From JADCRZ01 sp965200945 (GTDB taxonomy: Bacteria; Bacteroidota; Bacteroidia; Chitinophagales; Chitinophagaceae), in NCBI GenBank assembly GCA_965200945.1, contig OZ241749.1, positions 2,418,001 to 2,482,000 of the forward strand: a stretch of DNA of 64,000 bases, given 5' to 3'. Positions 8,876 through 17,022 of the stretch are shown in pieces. The translations under genes were made by a program, and so were the position numbers. The notes under the pieces are model-generated. The model had not been told where the DNA came from. It ran no database searches and was given only the letters and a program-made list of their open reading frames with translations. Each line of letters starts with the position of its first letter. Positions within the stretch are counted from its first letter, which is position 1.

Positions 8876-10549
8876 ATGCAGGCGTTCGCAGCAGAAAGAG
8901 ATATTCGGGTCCGCAACCTCCGGGTTTTCGGACTGCTTACGATACTCTTCATTGCTACCCGCATCCTGCTCTTTAACGGCTTCAATGGCTCCGACGATCT
9001 TCATTACGCCATGCTGGCGGCCAGGTTGCTTCACAACCGGTTTGATCCGTTCCAGCCGGCCGACATCTTCAGCGGAAGGGTGCTGCTGATCGGCTGGCAG
9101 GCCATCATCTACAAGGCCGGTGGCATCAACCTGCTCACCACCGGCGCCGGCATCATGGCAGCCGTACCGGCCGCCTGCTTCCTGACCATCCGCCACCTTA
9201 TCCCCCGGCCCGGTCATGCAGCCGTTGCGCTCACCTGCTCACTGTTCTACTTCTTTCCTGCGCTGCCTGAATGGGTGAACGGCATCTCGCCCGATCCCTA
9301 CATCCTGCTGATGACGGTGATCGTACTGATCCGGTTGAAAAAGATGGTTCTCAGCGATCACCCTTCGCCGCAGGTTCCGGCTGCAATCGGCATCGGATGT
9401 ATGACAGCCCTTTCCCTGCTGATCAAAGAAACAGCGCTGTTACTGCTCCCGCTTTCCATGGCTTTACTGATCCTGTACAACAGGAAAAAAGGGTTGAAAG
9501 AAAGCGCCTTTATCCTGTTCGGATTTGCTTCTGTGATCCTGCTTTACGCTCTTGTATATGCGCATTACACCGGAGATGCGTTGTTCAGGTTCGTACAGAT
9601 ACGGAAAAGCGCCTATCCCAATCCATGCAATTTCACCGGACAGCCTTTCAGCGCCCTGGCGGCGCGGCTCACTTACGGCATCTGGCAGGCTTTTGCCGTG
9701 TTGGGATTTTACCCGTTTGTTCTTGGAGGCTTTATTCTGCTGCTATCGCTCCGGAAGGAGCAGGGAACGAATCCACGATCCGGGTTCGAACCGGTGGCGC
9801 TCCTTTGTTTGTTTGTACTTGGCATCTATTTTCCATTCTCGTTGGGTGGTTATCAGCCGCTGTGTGCGTTCCCCCGCCAGTTCCTGTTTTTGCTGCCGCC
9901 GGCCGCCGGCGTGATCGTTCCCTTTCTGACCGGCAGACAGGAGAAAAGCAGGAAGATCCTGCCCGCGATCTTTTCCGCAGGTCTGCTGCTGGTGGTCTTC
10001 AACAGCACGTCCAACAAATGGCAGTGGATGATATGGGGGTTGCTCTGCCTGTATTTCTGCCTGCATGCGCTGCGTAATCAACGCACCGGATCAAAACGCG
10101 CTTACCTGTTTTGCGCCATCCTCTACCTGAGCGTACTGGAACCGGCCTTTTTCAGGCGTAACTACTGGTTTCAAAACATGGCTTTTCTCAACCACAGGCT
10201 GATCGCAACAACGTATTATTTCCCGGATCATGACAACATGATGCACTGGAAACTGCTTCACCGGTTCAACGATGCCACACTGTACTGCTATAACCTGGAG
10301 CCGGATCCCTACACGGCATACAAAGTCTACTATCAGCGGCCCGATACCTCACGGTTCTCCCCCGGCTGGTTCCTTGTGAACCGGGCATATACAACCTGCC
10401 CGCAACAGGTACTGCAGAGGATCGACTCACTCCATACCCACCATTTTTTCTCACAACAGATAAAGACCCGGTGCATCGACGCCTTCTGGATCGGAGACAA
10501 GCGGCAACTGACCTTTGTTGAATCGGTTGTGCGGCAAGGAAGAAATTGA
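8876..10549 (+). CDS. GT39-like polytopic membrane glycosyltransferase
   Basis: A 557-aa protein with about ten membrane segments. After the first one (residues 18-34) comes FNGFNGSDDLHYAMLAARLL. The acidic DD pair in the first outer loop is the catalytic-site signature of the PMT/ArnT-like (GT39/GT83) fold, which transfers a sugar from a polyprenyl-phosphate donor on the outer face of the inner membrane. Further features are ISPDPYILLM and a soluble C-terminal tail of about 120 residues. It is a single gene with no operon partner. Donor and acceptor are unknown. The family call is good; exact placement among GT39-type families is uncertain. Confidence 0.75.
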   Translation: MQAFAAERDIRVRNLRVFGLLTILFIATRILLFNGFNGSDDLHYAMLAARLLHNRFDPFQPADIFSGRVLLIGWQAIIYKAGGINLLTTGAGIMAAVPAACFLTIRHLIPRPGHAAVALTCSLFYFFPALPEWVNGISPDPYILLMTVIVLIRLKKMVLSDHPSPQVPAAIGIGCMTALSLLIKETALLLLPLSMALLILYNRKKGLKESAFILFGFASVILLYALVYAHYTGDALFRFVQIRKSAYPNPCNFTGQPFSALAARLTYGIWQAFAVLGFYPFVLGGFILLLSLRKEQGTNPRSGFEPVALLCLFVLGIYFPFSLGGYQPLCAFPRQFLFLLPPAAGVIVPFLTGRQEKSRKILPAIFSAGLLLVVFNSTSNKWQWMIWGLLCLYFCLHALRNQRTGSKRAYLFCAILYLSVLEPAFFRRNYWFQNMAFLNHRLIATTYYFPDHDNMMHWKLLHRFNDATLYCYNLEPDPYTAYKVYYQRPDTSRFSPGWFLVNRAYTTCPQQVLQRIDSLHTHHFFSQQIKTRCIDAFWIGDKRQLTFVESVVRQGRN

Positions 10550-10624
10550 AGGATTACCGGAAATCTCTGTTATGTATGGAAGAGTTGGATATTAATTGTT
10601 TACGCCCGCCTAAATCATCAAAAC

Positions 10625-10658
10625 AAAAAGCCTGTAAACTCACTTGTTTACAGGCTTT
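10625..10658 (-). terminator. Rho-independent terminator of the small charged-protein gene
   Basis: AAAGCCTGTAAAC pairs with GTTTACAGGCTTT around a 6-nt loop. Read on the minus strand, the hairpin is followed by TTTTTGTTTT, so it ends transcription of the 10704-10889 gene. On the plus strand it could also stop read-through from the glycosyltransferase ending at 10549. Confidence 0.8.
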
Positions 10659-10703
10659 CCGCCGGTGCTCATTTGCACCGGGTTAAACAGGTCGACCGGC
10701 TTC

Positions 10704-10889
10704 TTAACTGTTTTGCTTTTTTTCCTTGTCGCCGGAATCTTTATCTTCAAAACCGTCTCCCGCGCCCTTGATCAGCGAAGAGATCGGCCCTTCCATGTGT
10801 TCCTGCGGATCAGTGGTATGAAGTGTTTCAGGATCGGGTTTTGATGTGGAATCGTTGTCGCTGTTATTCTGCTGGGAGTTCTCTGGCAT
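10704..10889 (-). CDS. Small charged hypothetical protein
   Basis: A 61-aa, strongly hydrophilic protein beginning MPENSQQNNSDNDSTSKPD and ending in KDSGDKEKKQNS, with one short hydrophobic stretch (PISSLIKGAG). No family is recognised. Support for a real gene: it lies immediately upstream of a good terminator on its own strand, and no competing gene covers it. It is probably disordered. It is separated from the neighbouring lipoprotein gene by 79 bp. Confidence 0.5.
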   Translation of the reverse strand: MPENSQQNNSDNDSTSKPDPETLHTTDPQEHMEGPISSLIKGAGDGFEDKDSGDKEKKQNS

Positions 10890-10968
10890 ATACGTATAAT
10901 TTATAGTTCAAATAATAAAAGGCATGCAAATCATCTGCCATCCTACTTTCTTTATATAAACTTTACTG

Positions 10969-12063
10969 TTACTCAACCGGCATTTCCTCCATCCGGCTAA
11001 GCAGGATGCGGGCGGCGGCCTTTACCTGCACCAAGTCTTTGTCGATGTCAGGACCCGACAAATAATAGAACGGGGTAAACGTTTCCCGGGTAATGCGGTT
11101 GAGCCCCCTGAAGGGTTGCCCCGCCTTCCAGGTTGCATTGGCAAAACGGGCGAAAACATCTTTGTCGGCCGCATCCAGGCTGTCGTTTGCCAAGCCTTTC
11201 AGGATCGCGGAGGGCACAAGATGTTTTGTGGTAACGAGGTAATTGACACCGCATTCGAGCGCATAGAAGCCGGCCAGACTTGTAGCGAGCTTTATTTGCT
11301 TGACCGTTTTAAATACAATGCCGGTATCGGGCGCAGGTGAGGCGGTGTTTTGTGATTTTCCCTGGCTGGCGGCAAATGCGGAATCGGCAGAAGAAGAAAG
11401 ACGCACCGCGAAAACGGTGTCATGCAGCAAGCTGCGCAACTTGCTCATCTGCGATTCCCGGGAGCTGTCAAGCAAGGGCAACATGACCGGCAGCAGCCGC
11501 CTGGCATTTTTAACGATCTGGATCGAATCCTTATCTTCTTCTTCCCTGCTCAGCAAACTGGCGACGGTAAAATTGTACCGCTGCAGCCGGGCCATGCTCC
11601 GGAATGGCTGTCCTGCCTTCCAGGTTGCATTGGCCAGCCGGTTGAGCAGTAACACGGCCTCGCGTCCGGCGGTGCCGGCCGTTACCTTCTGCAGCAACGA
11701 TACAAAGGATTCACCTGTGCGCTTGCTCAGCAACTCGAGGCCACACTCCAGCGCATAGAAGCCGGCAATGGAAGTGCCCGTTGTCTCATCTTTCAGCCGC
11801 ATGGGCTGGAGGGCGCCCGCATCCGCGGGAGCAAGGAAATCCGGTTGTGCCTGTCCGAGAGCCGCATTGTAGGAGGAGTCGAGCGAACGGGCCATGAACT
11901 CCGCAAATACGGTGTCCCGCAGCAGGGTATCTATCTGTCGGATCTCCGTCACTGTTTGCGTTGGGTCATCTCCCTTGTGCTTGCGGCTTTTGCAGGCTGT
12001 CCAGGCAAACAAACTCAGCATCCCTGCAAACAGGAACCATTTCGGTATATGGGAAGTAAGCAT
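10969..12063 (-). CDS. Lipoprotein with internal tandem duplication
   Basis: A 364-aa protein with a lipobox FAWTAC (Cys24), so probably a membrane-anchored periplasmic or outer-membrane lipoprotein. The mature part is two copies of one domain of about 148 residues (about 47-194 and 212-358). Both copies contain LLxDTVFA near the start, AGFYALECG in the middle (100-108 and 264-272) and the identical string NATWKAGQPFR (145-155 and 309-319). No catalytic motif is seen and I do not recognise the family. The DUF3078 gene lies 51 bp upstream on the same strand, so the two may be co-transcribed. Confidence 0.8.
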   Translation of the reverse strand: MLTSHIPKWFLFAGMLSLFAWTACKSRKHKGDDPTQTVTEIRQIDTLLRDTVFAEFMARSLDSSYNAALGQAQPDFLAPADAGALQPMRLKDETTGTSIAGFYALECGLELLSKRTGESFVSLLQKVTAGTAGREAVLLLNRLANATWKAGQPFRSMARLQRYNFTVASLLSREEEDKDSIQIVKNARRLLPVMLPLLDSSRESQMSKLRSLLHDTVFAVRLSSSADSAFAASQGKSQNTASPAPDTGIVFKTVKQIKLATSLAGFYALECGVNYLVTTKHLVPSAILKGLANDSLDAADKDVFARFANATWKAGQPFRGLNRITRETFTPFYYLSGPDIDKDLVQVKAAARILLSRMEEMPVE

Positions 12064-12114
12064 ATACTAAAGATATCGGTTAAGTATGGAATCGCCCCTT
12101 TTGTTGATCCGGCT

Positions 12115-13035
12115 TTAGAACTTTGTAGAAAAACCGATGCCCAGCAATTGCCTGACCTGCCAGCGGGCGATGGCATCGTCATCGTATAAAAGATCGACCG
12201 CCACGTTGGCCGACAGAAACCGGTTCACTTTCATGCTGATCACGTTGGTCCAGTACACATCTATATTCTGCGGTTTTTTTCTGTAGTTGGAAAACAGATC
12301 GATCCTGCTTTTCAGCACCACATTGGTTGCGATCTCCTTGTTGAATTCGGCCGACAGAAAAGCGCCGAGCTCGCTGCGCGACTTGCGGCCCGGATCAACG
12401 CCGTAGCCTCCTTTGGCAGAAAGATAATTGTCCTGCACGATCACCCAGCGCTGGGTCAGCGGCGAACCGAACACCGAAAAATAAGAGGCCGGTTTGTAGT
12501 TCATCCCAAGAGAAAGCAGGATGTAGGCCGGCGCCATGAAGTTGGAGGTCTTTGTGCGGAGCTGGGCACCATTGGGGGCCTTTTCATATTCAAAGCCGGG
12601 CGTAAACTGCGACCTGAAATTGAACAGGGCACCTACACTCAGTTTCGGCGCATAGTCGTAGCCGTACTTAGACAGCAGGTCCATGCGGTCGTCGCTCTTG
12701 CGTGATCCCAGGCTGGTGGTATTTACATACCCGTAACCGAGATCGAAGGTATTGTCCCAATAGCTTTTTTTGTTTCTGTAGTACGCATGCACATTGAAGA
12801 ACCCGGTAGCAGAGAAAGAAGATTTATCGCCCCCGCCCTGCCAGTTGCTCAGCGTACCCTGGGAGAGGTTGAGGGTGAACAAACCACCGGTTTTCCAAAG
12901 TGCGGGCAGCGTATCTGCCGCATCTTTCTCCATCTTTTTGGCGGCAGCTTCCTTCAGCTCCTTTACCGTTGCATCCTGCGGATAAGCCGCTGCACACAGC
13001 AGCAAACAAACCAATGCCAGCGATCCTTTTCTCAT
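12115..13035 (-). CDS. DUF3078 domain outer-membrane protein
   Basis: A 306-aa protein with a cleavable signal peptide (cut near AAAYPQ, residue 20). It then has a short helical charged segment (VKELKEAAAKKMEK) and a beta-strand-rich body with alternating aromatic residues (WKTGGLFTLNLSQGTLSNW, FFNVHAYYRNKKSYWDN), ending in GIGFSTKF. The W-x-GG...SQ...NWxxGG start is typical of DUF3078, a Bacteroidota family presumed to form a small outer-membrane barrel. Its function is unknown. The terminal Phe agrees with barrel insertion. Confidence 0.8.
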   Translation of the reverse strand: MRKGSLALVCLLLCAAAYPQDATVKELKEAAAKKMEKDAADTLPALWKTGGLFTLNLSQGTLSNWQGGGDKSSFSATGFFNVHAYYRNKKSYWDNTFDLGYGYVNTTSLGSRKSDDRMDLLSKYGYDYAPKLSVGALFNFRSQFTPGFEYEKAPNGAQLRTKTSNFMAPAYILLSLGMNYKPASYFSVFGSPLTQRWVIVQDNYLSAKGGYGVDPGRKSRSELGAFLSAEFNKEIATNVVLKSRIDLFSNYRKKPQNIDVYWTNVISMKVNRFLSANVAVDLLYDDDAIARWQVRQLLGIGFSTKF

Positions 13036-13418
13036 ATCAGTATAGTTTTGATGTTCAATAAAATGAAGATGGCCGGCAGCAATCGTTTAAGGAATCCGGC
13101 AGGCTGGCAATCTGATATTGCAACCCTCTTGCGGATTTAATTTGCTGCAGGATGGTCTTATTCGGGAAACGCCGGGCACGGCATCTCCGCAGGGATGTGC
13201 ATTGACCCCTTTGATCCCTTACAAGCAGCTTTTATCTATACGGATGGTCATCTGCAGACGGGCCGTATATAGACGGCAGGGCAATATCGTTCAGCCTCAT
13301 ATACACGGTGAGCTGTCCGAGGTGATGGTTTTTGATGACATGGTCTGGTCTTTAAGATGGTTGAATTGGGCAAACCAAGTTACACCGAAACCGTCTTTGA
13401 AACTCCGGGCCTTGCCAC
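13036..13418. other. Noncoding gap upstream of the DUF3078 gene
   Basis: About 380 bp with no gene I can support. It should hold the minus-strand promoter for the DUF3078 gene, but no exact -7 element stands out. A degenerate copy of the GGCGTCTCC word (GGCATCTCC) lies near 13180. Confidence 0.5.
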
Positions 13419-15692
13419 TCATCTGCCGGCTGTCATTGCGCCGGTTCCCCATTGCTTGTTGGGCCTGGGGCCCATCACCAGCCGGAGCGTTCCGCCAGCC
13501 ACCAGCTGTTCATGGGTGAACCAGGGCGTGTTCAGCTCCCGTCCGTTCATGCTGGCTTTCTGGATGTATTTGTTCACTACCGAACACCCTTCCGCGATCA
13601 CCGTGAATTTCTTCCCGTTCGGCAGCGCGGTCTCCGACCGCTCAAACAACGGGCTACCGATCGTGTACACAGGCAATCCCGGTGTAACCGGATAAAAGCC
13701 GAGCGACGAGAATACAACGAATGCCGACATGCCCCCACCGTCTTCATCGCCCGGTATGCCGAAAATGTTGTCCCTGAACCAGACATCGAGCAGGAAGCGT
13801 ACGCGCTTCTGCGTTTTCCACGGACTGTTCGTAAAGTTGTAGAGGTAGGGAATGTGAAAGCTGGGTTCGTTGCCCATCGAGTACTGTCCGATCAGGCCGG
13901 TCGCATCCGGGAACTTGTACCACATATCGCTTTTGCTTCGGCCCAGCGGCTCCCTGAACAGCTGATCCAGCCTGCTTTCGAAACCGGCCTTGCCACCCAT
14001 CAGCGATACCAGGCCGGGCACATCCTGCTGCACCTGCCACAGGTAGGTCCAGCCGTTGTTCTCATCATAGTAATCGCGGCCGCCCTTGCCGCCGTCGAAC
14101 TTTGGATCGATGTTGATCCAGTTGCCCATCGCATCTTTGGGGATGAACATCTGCGCCTGGCTGTTCCACAAATTTTTGTAGTTGGAAGCGCGTGCGGAAA
14201 ATGCCTGGTAGTCTGCTTCCTTGTTCAGGTCTTTTGCCATCTGTCCCACCGCCCAGTCGTCGTAGCTGCCGCCGAGCGTGACGGCCACCGACTGCCTTTT
14301 TTCGAAGGGATGCACTTCCTTGTTCGTTTCCTGCTCGCCGTCTTTCAACCCGGGAAAAAATCCTTTCGTGAGGTATACATCATCCAGGGCCGATTTGGGT
14401 CCGTTGCGCCAGGGCAGCATAGTGGCTTCGGTGCCGTTCTTGCGCATCCCTTCATAGGCTTTCTGCACATCGAACCTGCGCAGGCCTTTGCGGTAATCGT
14501 CGAGAAACATCACCGAAGAATGAAAACCGTTCATGCAGGGGTTGTCGCCGAAAATGAGCGGGAACGTAGGCATCCAGCCGCTTTGCTCGTACATGGTCAC
14601 GTACGAGTTCAGCATGTCTTCTTCCTGCGCCGGGTTCAGGATGGCCCGCAGCGGATGATGCGCGAGATAGGTATCCCAGGTCCAGTCGTCCACATAAAAC
14701 GGCCTCGTTGCCATGTGGATCTTTTTGTCGTAGCCGCTGTAATACTGGCCGTCTTCCGTGATGTCGACCATCCGTTCGTAGCAGCGATACAGAGCGGTGT
14801 AGAAAGACCTTTTCTGGGCTTCGGTGCCGCCCTGCACCTGTATCTGGTTGATCACTTTGGCCCATGCCGCGGCCCCCTGCGTCTGAAGCTGTGCAAAGCC
14901 GGCAGAAGCCAGCTCTTCTTCATAGTTCTTCCGCGCCTGTGCGGCGCTTATAAAAGAGACGGCGTATTTGAATTCAATCTGCGCGGGCGCTGAAGCAGGG
15001 AAGCTGACGAAGCAACGCGCATCGTTGCCCTCAATGTCTTTCCCTTCCGCGATGGCGTTGTTTTTCAAGAGGCCCGGTGTGCCGGCCGTGCTGAAACGGC
15101 CGTACAGATAGACGGGAATAGCGTCGTGATAGGTTTCCGTTCCGGTGAGTTCGGTCGGTGAAATAAAATGGAAGCTGGCGGCTGCCCGGTTCAGGTTGCC
15201 GAACAGCAGGCTTTTTTGCGCGGCGCCGGCCGGGAACGTGAACCGGAAGATGCCCGTTCTGCGGCCCGGAACAAATTCCACGGTTGCGTCATCATCTACC
15301 AGGTACGTTGAATAATACCAGGGCCGCGTTACTTCCAGATCATGATCGTAAGGCTGGCGTTTGCGCCAGGAACCTGCTTCCGGTGCCGTGAAGCAGGGTT
15401 TTACAGAGAACGCTTCCCCGTTGCGGTGCGATACGATCAGGAGCGGAAAGGCCGAGATCTGATCATCGAGATAGTCGGACCTGAGCGGATAGAACCGCAT
15501 CATCTGGTTGGGCAGCTGAACGGTGGGCCGGGTGGGAACAAGGATCTGTCCGACATTGCCAATGCGCGGATCGACGTATACCAGGCTGCCGGCTTCTTTG
15601 GGTACGGCAGGCACTTTCGGGGTTTGAGCGAACAGGGATGAAGCAAGGATCGGCAGCGCGATCGTCAGGGAAAGAAGTTTTTTCATGTGCAT
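13419..15692 (-). CDS. GH92-family glycosidase (alpha-mannosidase type)
   Basis: A 757-aa secreted enzyme with a signal peptide (MHMKKLLSLTIALPILASSLFAQ; the second Met is also a possible start). It has an N-terminal beta-sandwich and a C-terminal (alpha/alpha)6 domain. GH92 hallmarks are present: YVDPRIGN near the start, DDWTWDTYLAHHPL near residue 335, QQDVPGLVSLMGG, and the signature PGDEDGGGMSAF near residue 646, which holds the acidic catalytic residues. GH92 enzymes are calcium-dependent exo-alpha-mannosidases, mostly alpha-1,2, acting on host or fungal mannans. It is not in an operon with the SusC/SusD pair, so a functional link to it is only possible. Confidence 0.93.
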   Translation of the reverse strand: MHMKKLLSLTIALPILASSLFAQTPKVPAVPKEAGSLVYVDPRIGNVGQILVPTRPTVQLPNQMMRFYPLRSDYLDDQISAFPLLIVSHRNGEAFSVKPCFTAPEAGSWRKRQPYDHDLEVTRPWYYSTYLVDDDATVEFVPGRRTGIFRFTFPAGAAQKSLLFGNLNRAAASFHFISPTELTGTETYHDAIPVYLYGRFSTAGTPGLLKNNAIAEGKDIEGNDARCFVSFPASAPAQIEFKYAVSFISAAQARKNYEEELASAGFAQLQTQGAAAWAKVINQIQVQGGTEAQKRSFYTALYRCYERMVDITEDGQYYSGYDKKIHMATRPFYVDDWTWDTYLAHHPLRAILNPAQEEDMLNSYVTMYEQSGWMPTFPLIFGDNPCMNGFHSSVMFLDDYRKGLRRFDVQKAYEGMRKNGTEATMLPWRNGPKSALDDVYLTKGFFPGLKDGEQETNKEVHPFEKRQSVAVTLGGSYDDWAVGQMAKDLNKEADYQAFSARASNYKNLWNSQAQMFIPKDAMGNWINIDPKFDGGKGGRDYYDENNGWTYLWQVQQDVPGLVSLMGGKAGFESRLDQLFREPLGRSKSDMWYKFPDATGLIGQYSMGNEPSFHIPYLYNFTNSPWKTQKRVRFLLDVWFRDNIFGIPGDEDGGGMSAFVVFSSLGFYPVTPGLPVYTIGSPLFERSETALPNGKKFTVIAEGCSVVNKYIQKASMNGRELNTPWFTHEQLVAGGTLRLVMGPRPNKQWGTGAMTAGR

Positions 15693-15729
15693 AAGTTGAG
15701 GCTTGTTGGATATCGGGTGGAAACGCCAT

Positions 15730-15792
15730 GCCTGGCGTCTCCCTCACGCGGAATCGTTGATGCATGCACGCGATGCATCGCGTGCCTGCATG
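15730..15792. repeat. Dispersed repeat copy with a 32-bp near-perfect palindrome
   Basis: Begins with GCCTGGCGTCTC (15730-15741; the same 12-mer occurs at 19374-19385), then GTTGATGCATGCA, and contains a perfect 20-bp palindrome (15766-15785, half-site GCACGCGATG). With one mismatched pair this extends to 15760-15791. It lies between the GH92 gene and the divergent LytTR gene. Confidence 0.65.
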
Positions 15793-15918
15793 AGCAAGGG
15801 AACCGTTTCAGATTGCGAAAATAAACTCTTTTTTGTGTCATCGGATCAAACAAAGAACCGGAATCGGCTGAACGGAGAAAGCAGATCCTTTATCTTTATC
15901 GGAAGAAATCTATACCAT

Positions 15919-16614
15919 ATGAACTGCCTCCTCATCGACGACAACAAGATAGCCCGGATGACGCTCGAACAGCTTGCCAAACAGGTAAAAGACCTGAAGG
16001 TGGTGGCGCAGTGCGCAGACGCCCTGGAAGCGCACGCCCTGCTGCAGGAAGAACAGGTGGATGTGCTGTTCCTCGACATCGAAATGCCCGGCATGAGCGG
16101 GCTCGACCTTACCCGCAGCCTGGGTGATAAAAAGCCGGTCATCATTTTCACCACTTCAAAAAAAGAGTATGCGGCAGAAGCTTACGAACTGAATGTGGCC
16201 GACTACATCGTAAAGCCGTTGACGCTTGTCCGTTTTCTGCAGGCGGTCGACAAGGCCCGCACGATCCTGGAAAGCAGGTCGCAGGAAGTGAGCATCAATG
16301 AAGATGAATTTATTTTTATCCGAGACACCAGTGTGGTAAAGAAACTGAAGATGGAAGACATCCTGTATGCCGAGGCCATGGGCGATTACGTGAAGTTTCA
16401 TACCCAGCAGAAGTTTTTCGCGGTACATACCACCCTCAAGCAGGTGGAACAGCGGCTGCCGCCCTCAAAGTTCATACGTGTGCATCGTTCATACATTGTT
16501 CCCGTCAGCAAGATAGACCGCATCCAGGAAGGGTTTCTGATCATTGAGGGCAATCCGGTTCCGGTGGCCGACAGCTACCGGGCTGCCCTTCAGAAAAGGC
16601 TGAACATCCTATAG
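15919..16614 (+). CDS. LytTR-type response regulator
   Basis: A 231-aa regulator. The receiver domain (1-118) begins MNCLLIDDNK and carries the phosphorylation site Asp53 in VLFLDIEMPGMSG, a conserved Thr (FTTS) and Lys (VKPL). The C-terminal LytTR DNA-binding domain (about 130-231) shows EDILYAEAMGDYVKFHT, FIRVHRSYIVPVSKI and a terminal RLNIL. I chose the ATG at 15919: the open frame continues upstream, but the residues before it do not fit a receiver domain and overlap the repeat. TATCTTTA at 15891 resembles a -7 element. The hybrid kinase about 400 bp downstream is a plausible partner. Confidence 0.92.
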   Translation: MNCLLIDDNKIARMTLEQLAKQVKDLKVVAQCADALEAHALLQEEQVDVLFLDIEMPGMSGLDLTRSLGDKKPVIIFTTSKKEYAAEAYELNVADYIVKPLTLVRFLQAVDKARTILESRSQEVSINEDEFIFIRDTSVVKKLKMEDILYAEAMGDYVKFHTQQKFFAVHTTLKQVEQRLPPSKFIRVHRSYIVPVSKIDRIQEGFLIIEGNPVPVADSYRAALQKRLNIL

Positions 16615-16677
16615 CTGGTTTCATCGACTCTATACGCCCATTGACCGATTGGCCCTGCCCGCAGCCATCCGGATGAA

Positions 16678-16685
16678 TACTTTTG
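16678..16685 (+). promoter_or_regulatory. Candidate -7 element (TACTTTTG)
   Basis: An exact match to TAnnTTTG, 26 bp before the ATG of the small membrane protein at 16712. The -33 side is weak (TTGG about 25 bp upstream). It would drive the small gene and probably the histidine kinase behind it. Confidence 0.45.
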
Positions 16686-16711
16686 CAGTTACAATTGACC
16701 TAACCTTATTC

Positions 16712-16984
16712 ATGGAAACAGTAAAAGTTTTTAACAAATTCACTCCACCGGTGAGAAACCAGCCGGTACGGTCGGCGGGGCCTATGAAACTATTCTATAC
16801 GATATTATTCTTTCTGAACACCCTCTTTTTGATTGCGCTCACCTTTTTATTCCTTGGCTTTCTGGATACGGGCAAAAGCCCTTTTACCATGGCAGGCATC
16901 GTGCTGGCGATCGTTCTTTGTATCGTGATGCTGGGGTATTTCCTGGCCCACTACATGAAGATACCGCCTTCCGACAACCCATAA
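16712..16984 (+). CDS. Small two-span membrane protein
   Basis: A 90-aa protein with two hydrophobic helices (about residues 28-50 and 56-78), a polar N-terminus (METVKVFNKFTPPVRNQ) and a short polar tail (HYMKIPPSDNP). The frame is open further upstream to 16649, but the ATG at 16712 gives the better product and follows the -7 element. No family is recognised. It precedes the histidine kinase by 38 bp on the same strand, so co-transcription is likely. Confidence 0.6.
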   Translation: METVKVFNKFTPPVRNQPVRSAGPMKLFYTILFFLNTLFLIALTFLFLGFLDTGKSPFTMAGIVLAIVLCIVMLGYFLAHYMKIPPSDNP

Positions 16985-17022
16985 GGGGGGATCGTTATTG
17001 TGAATCATCACTGTACCGGAAC

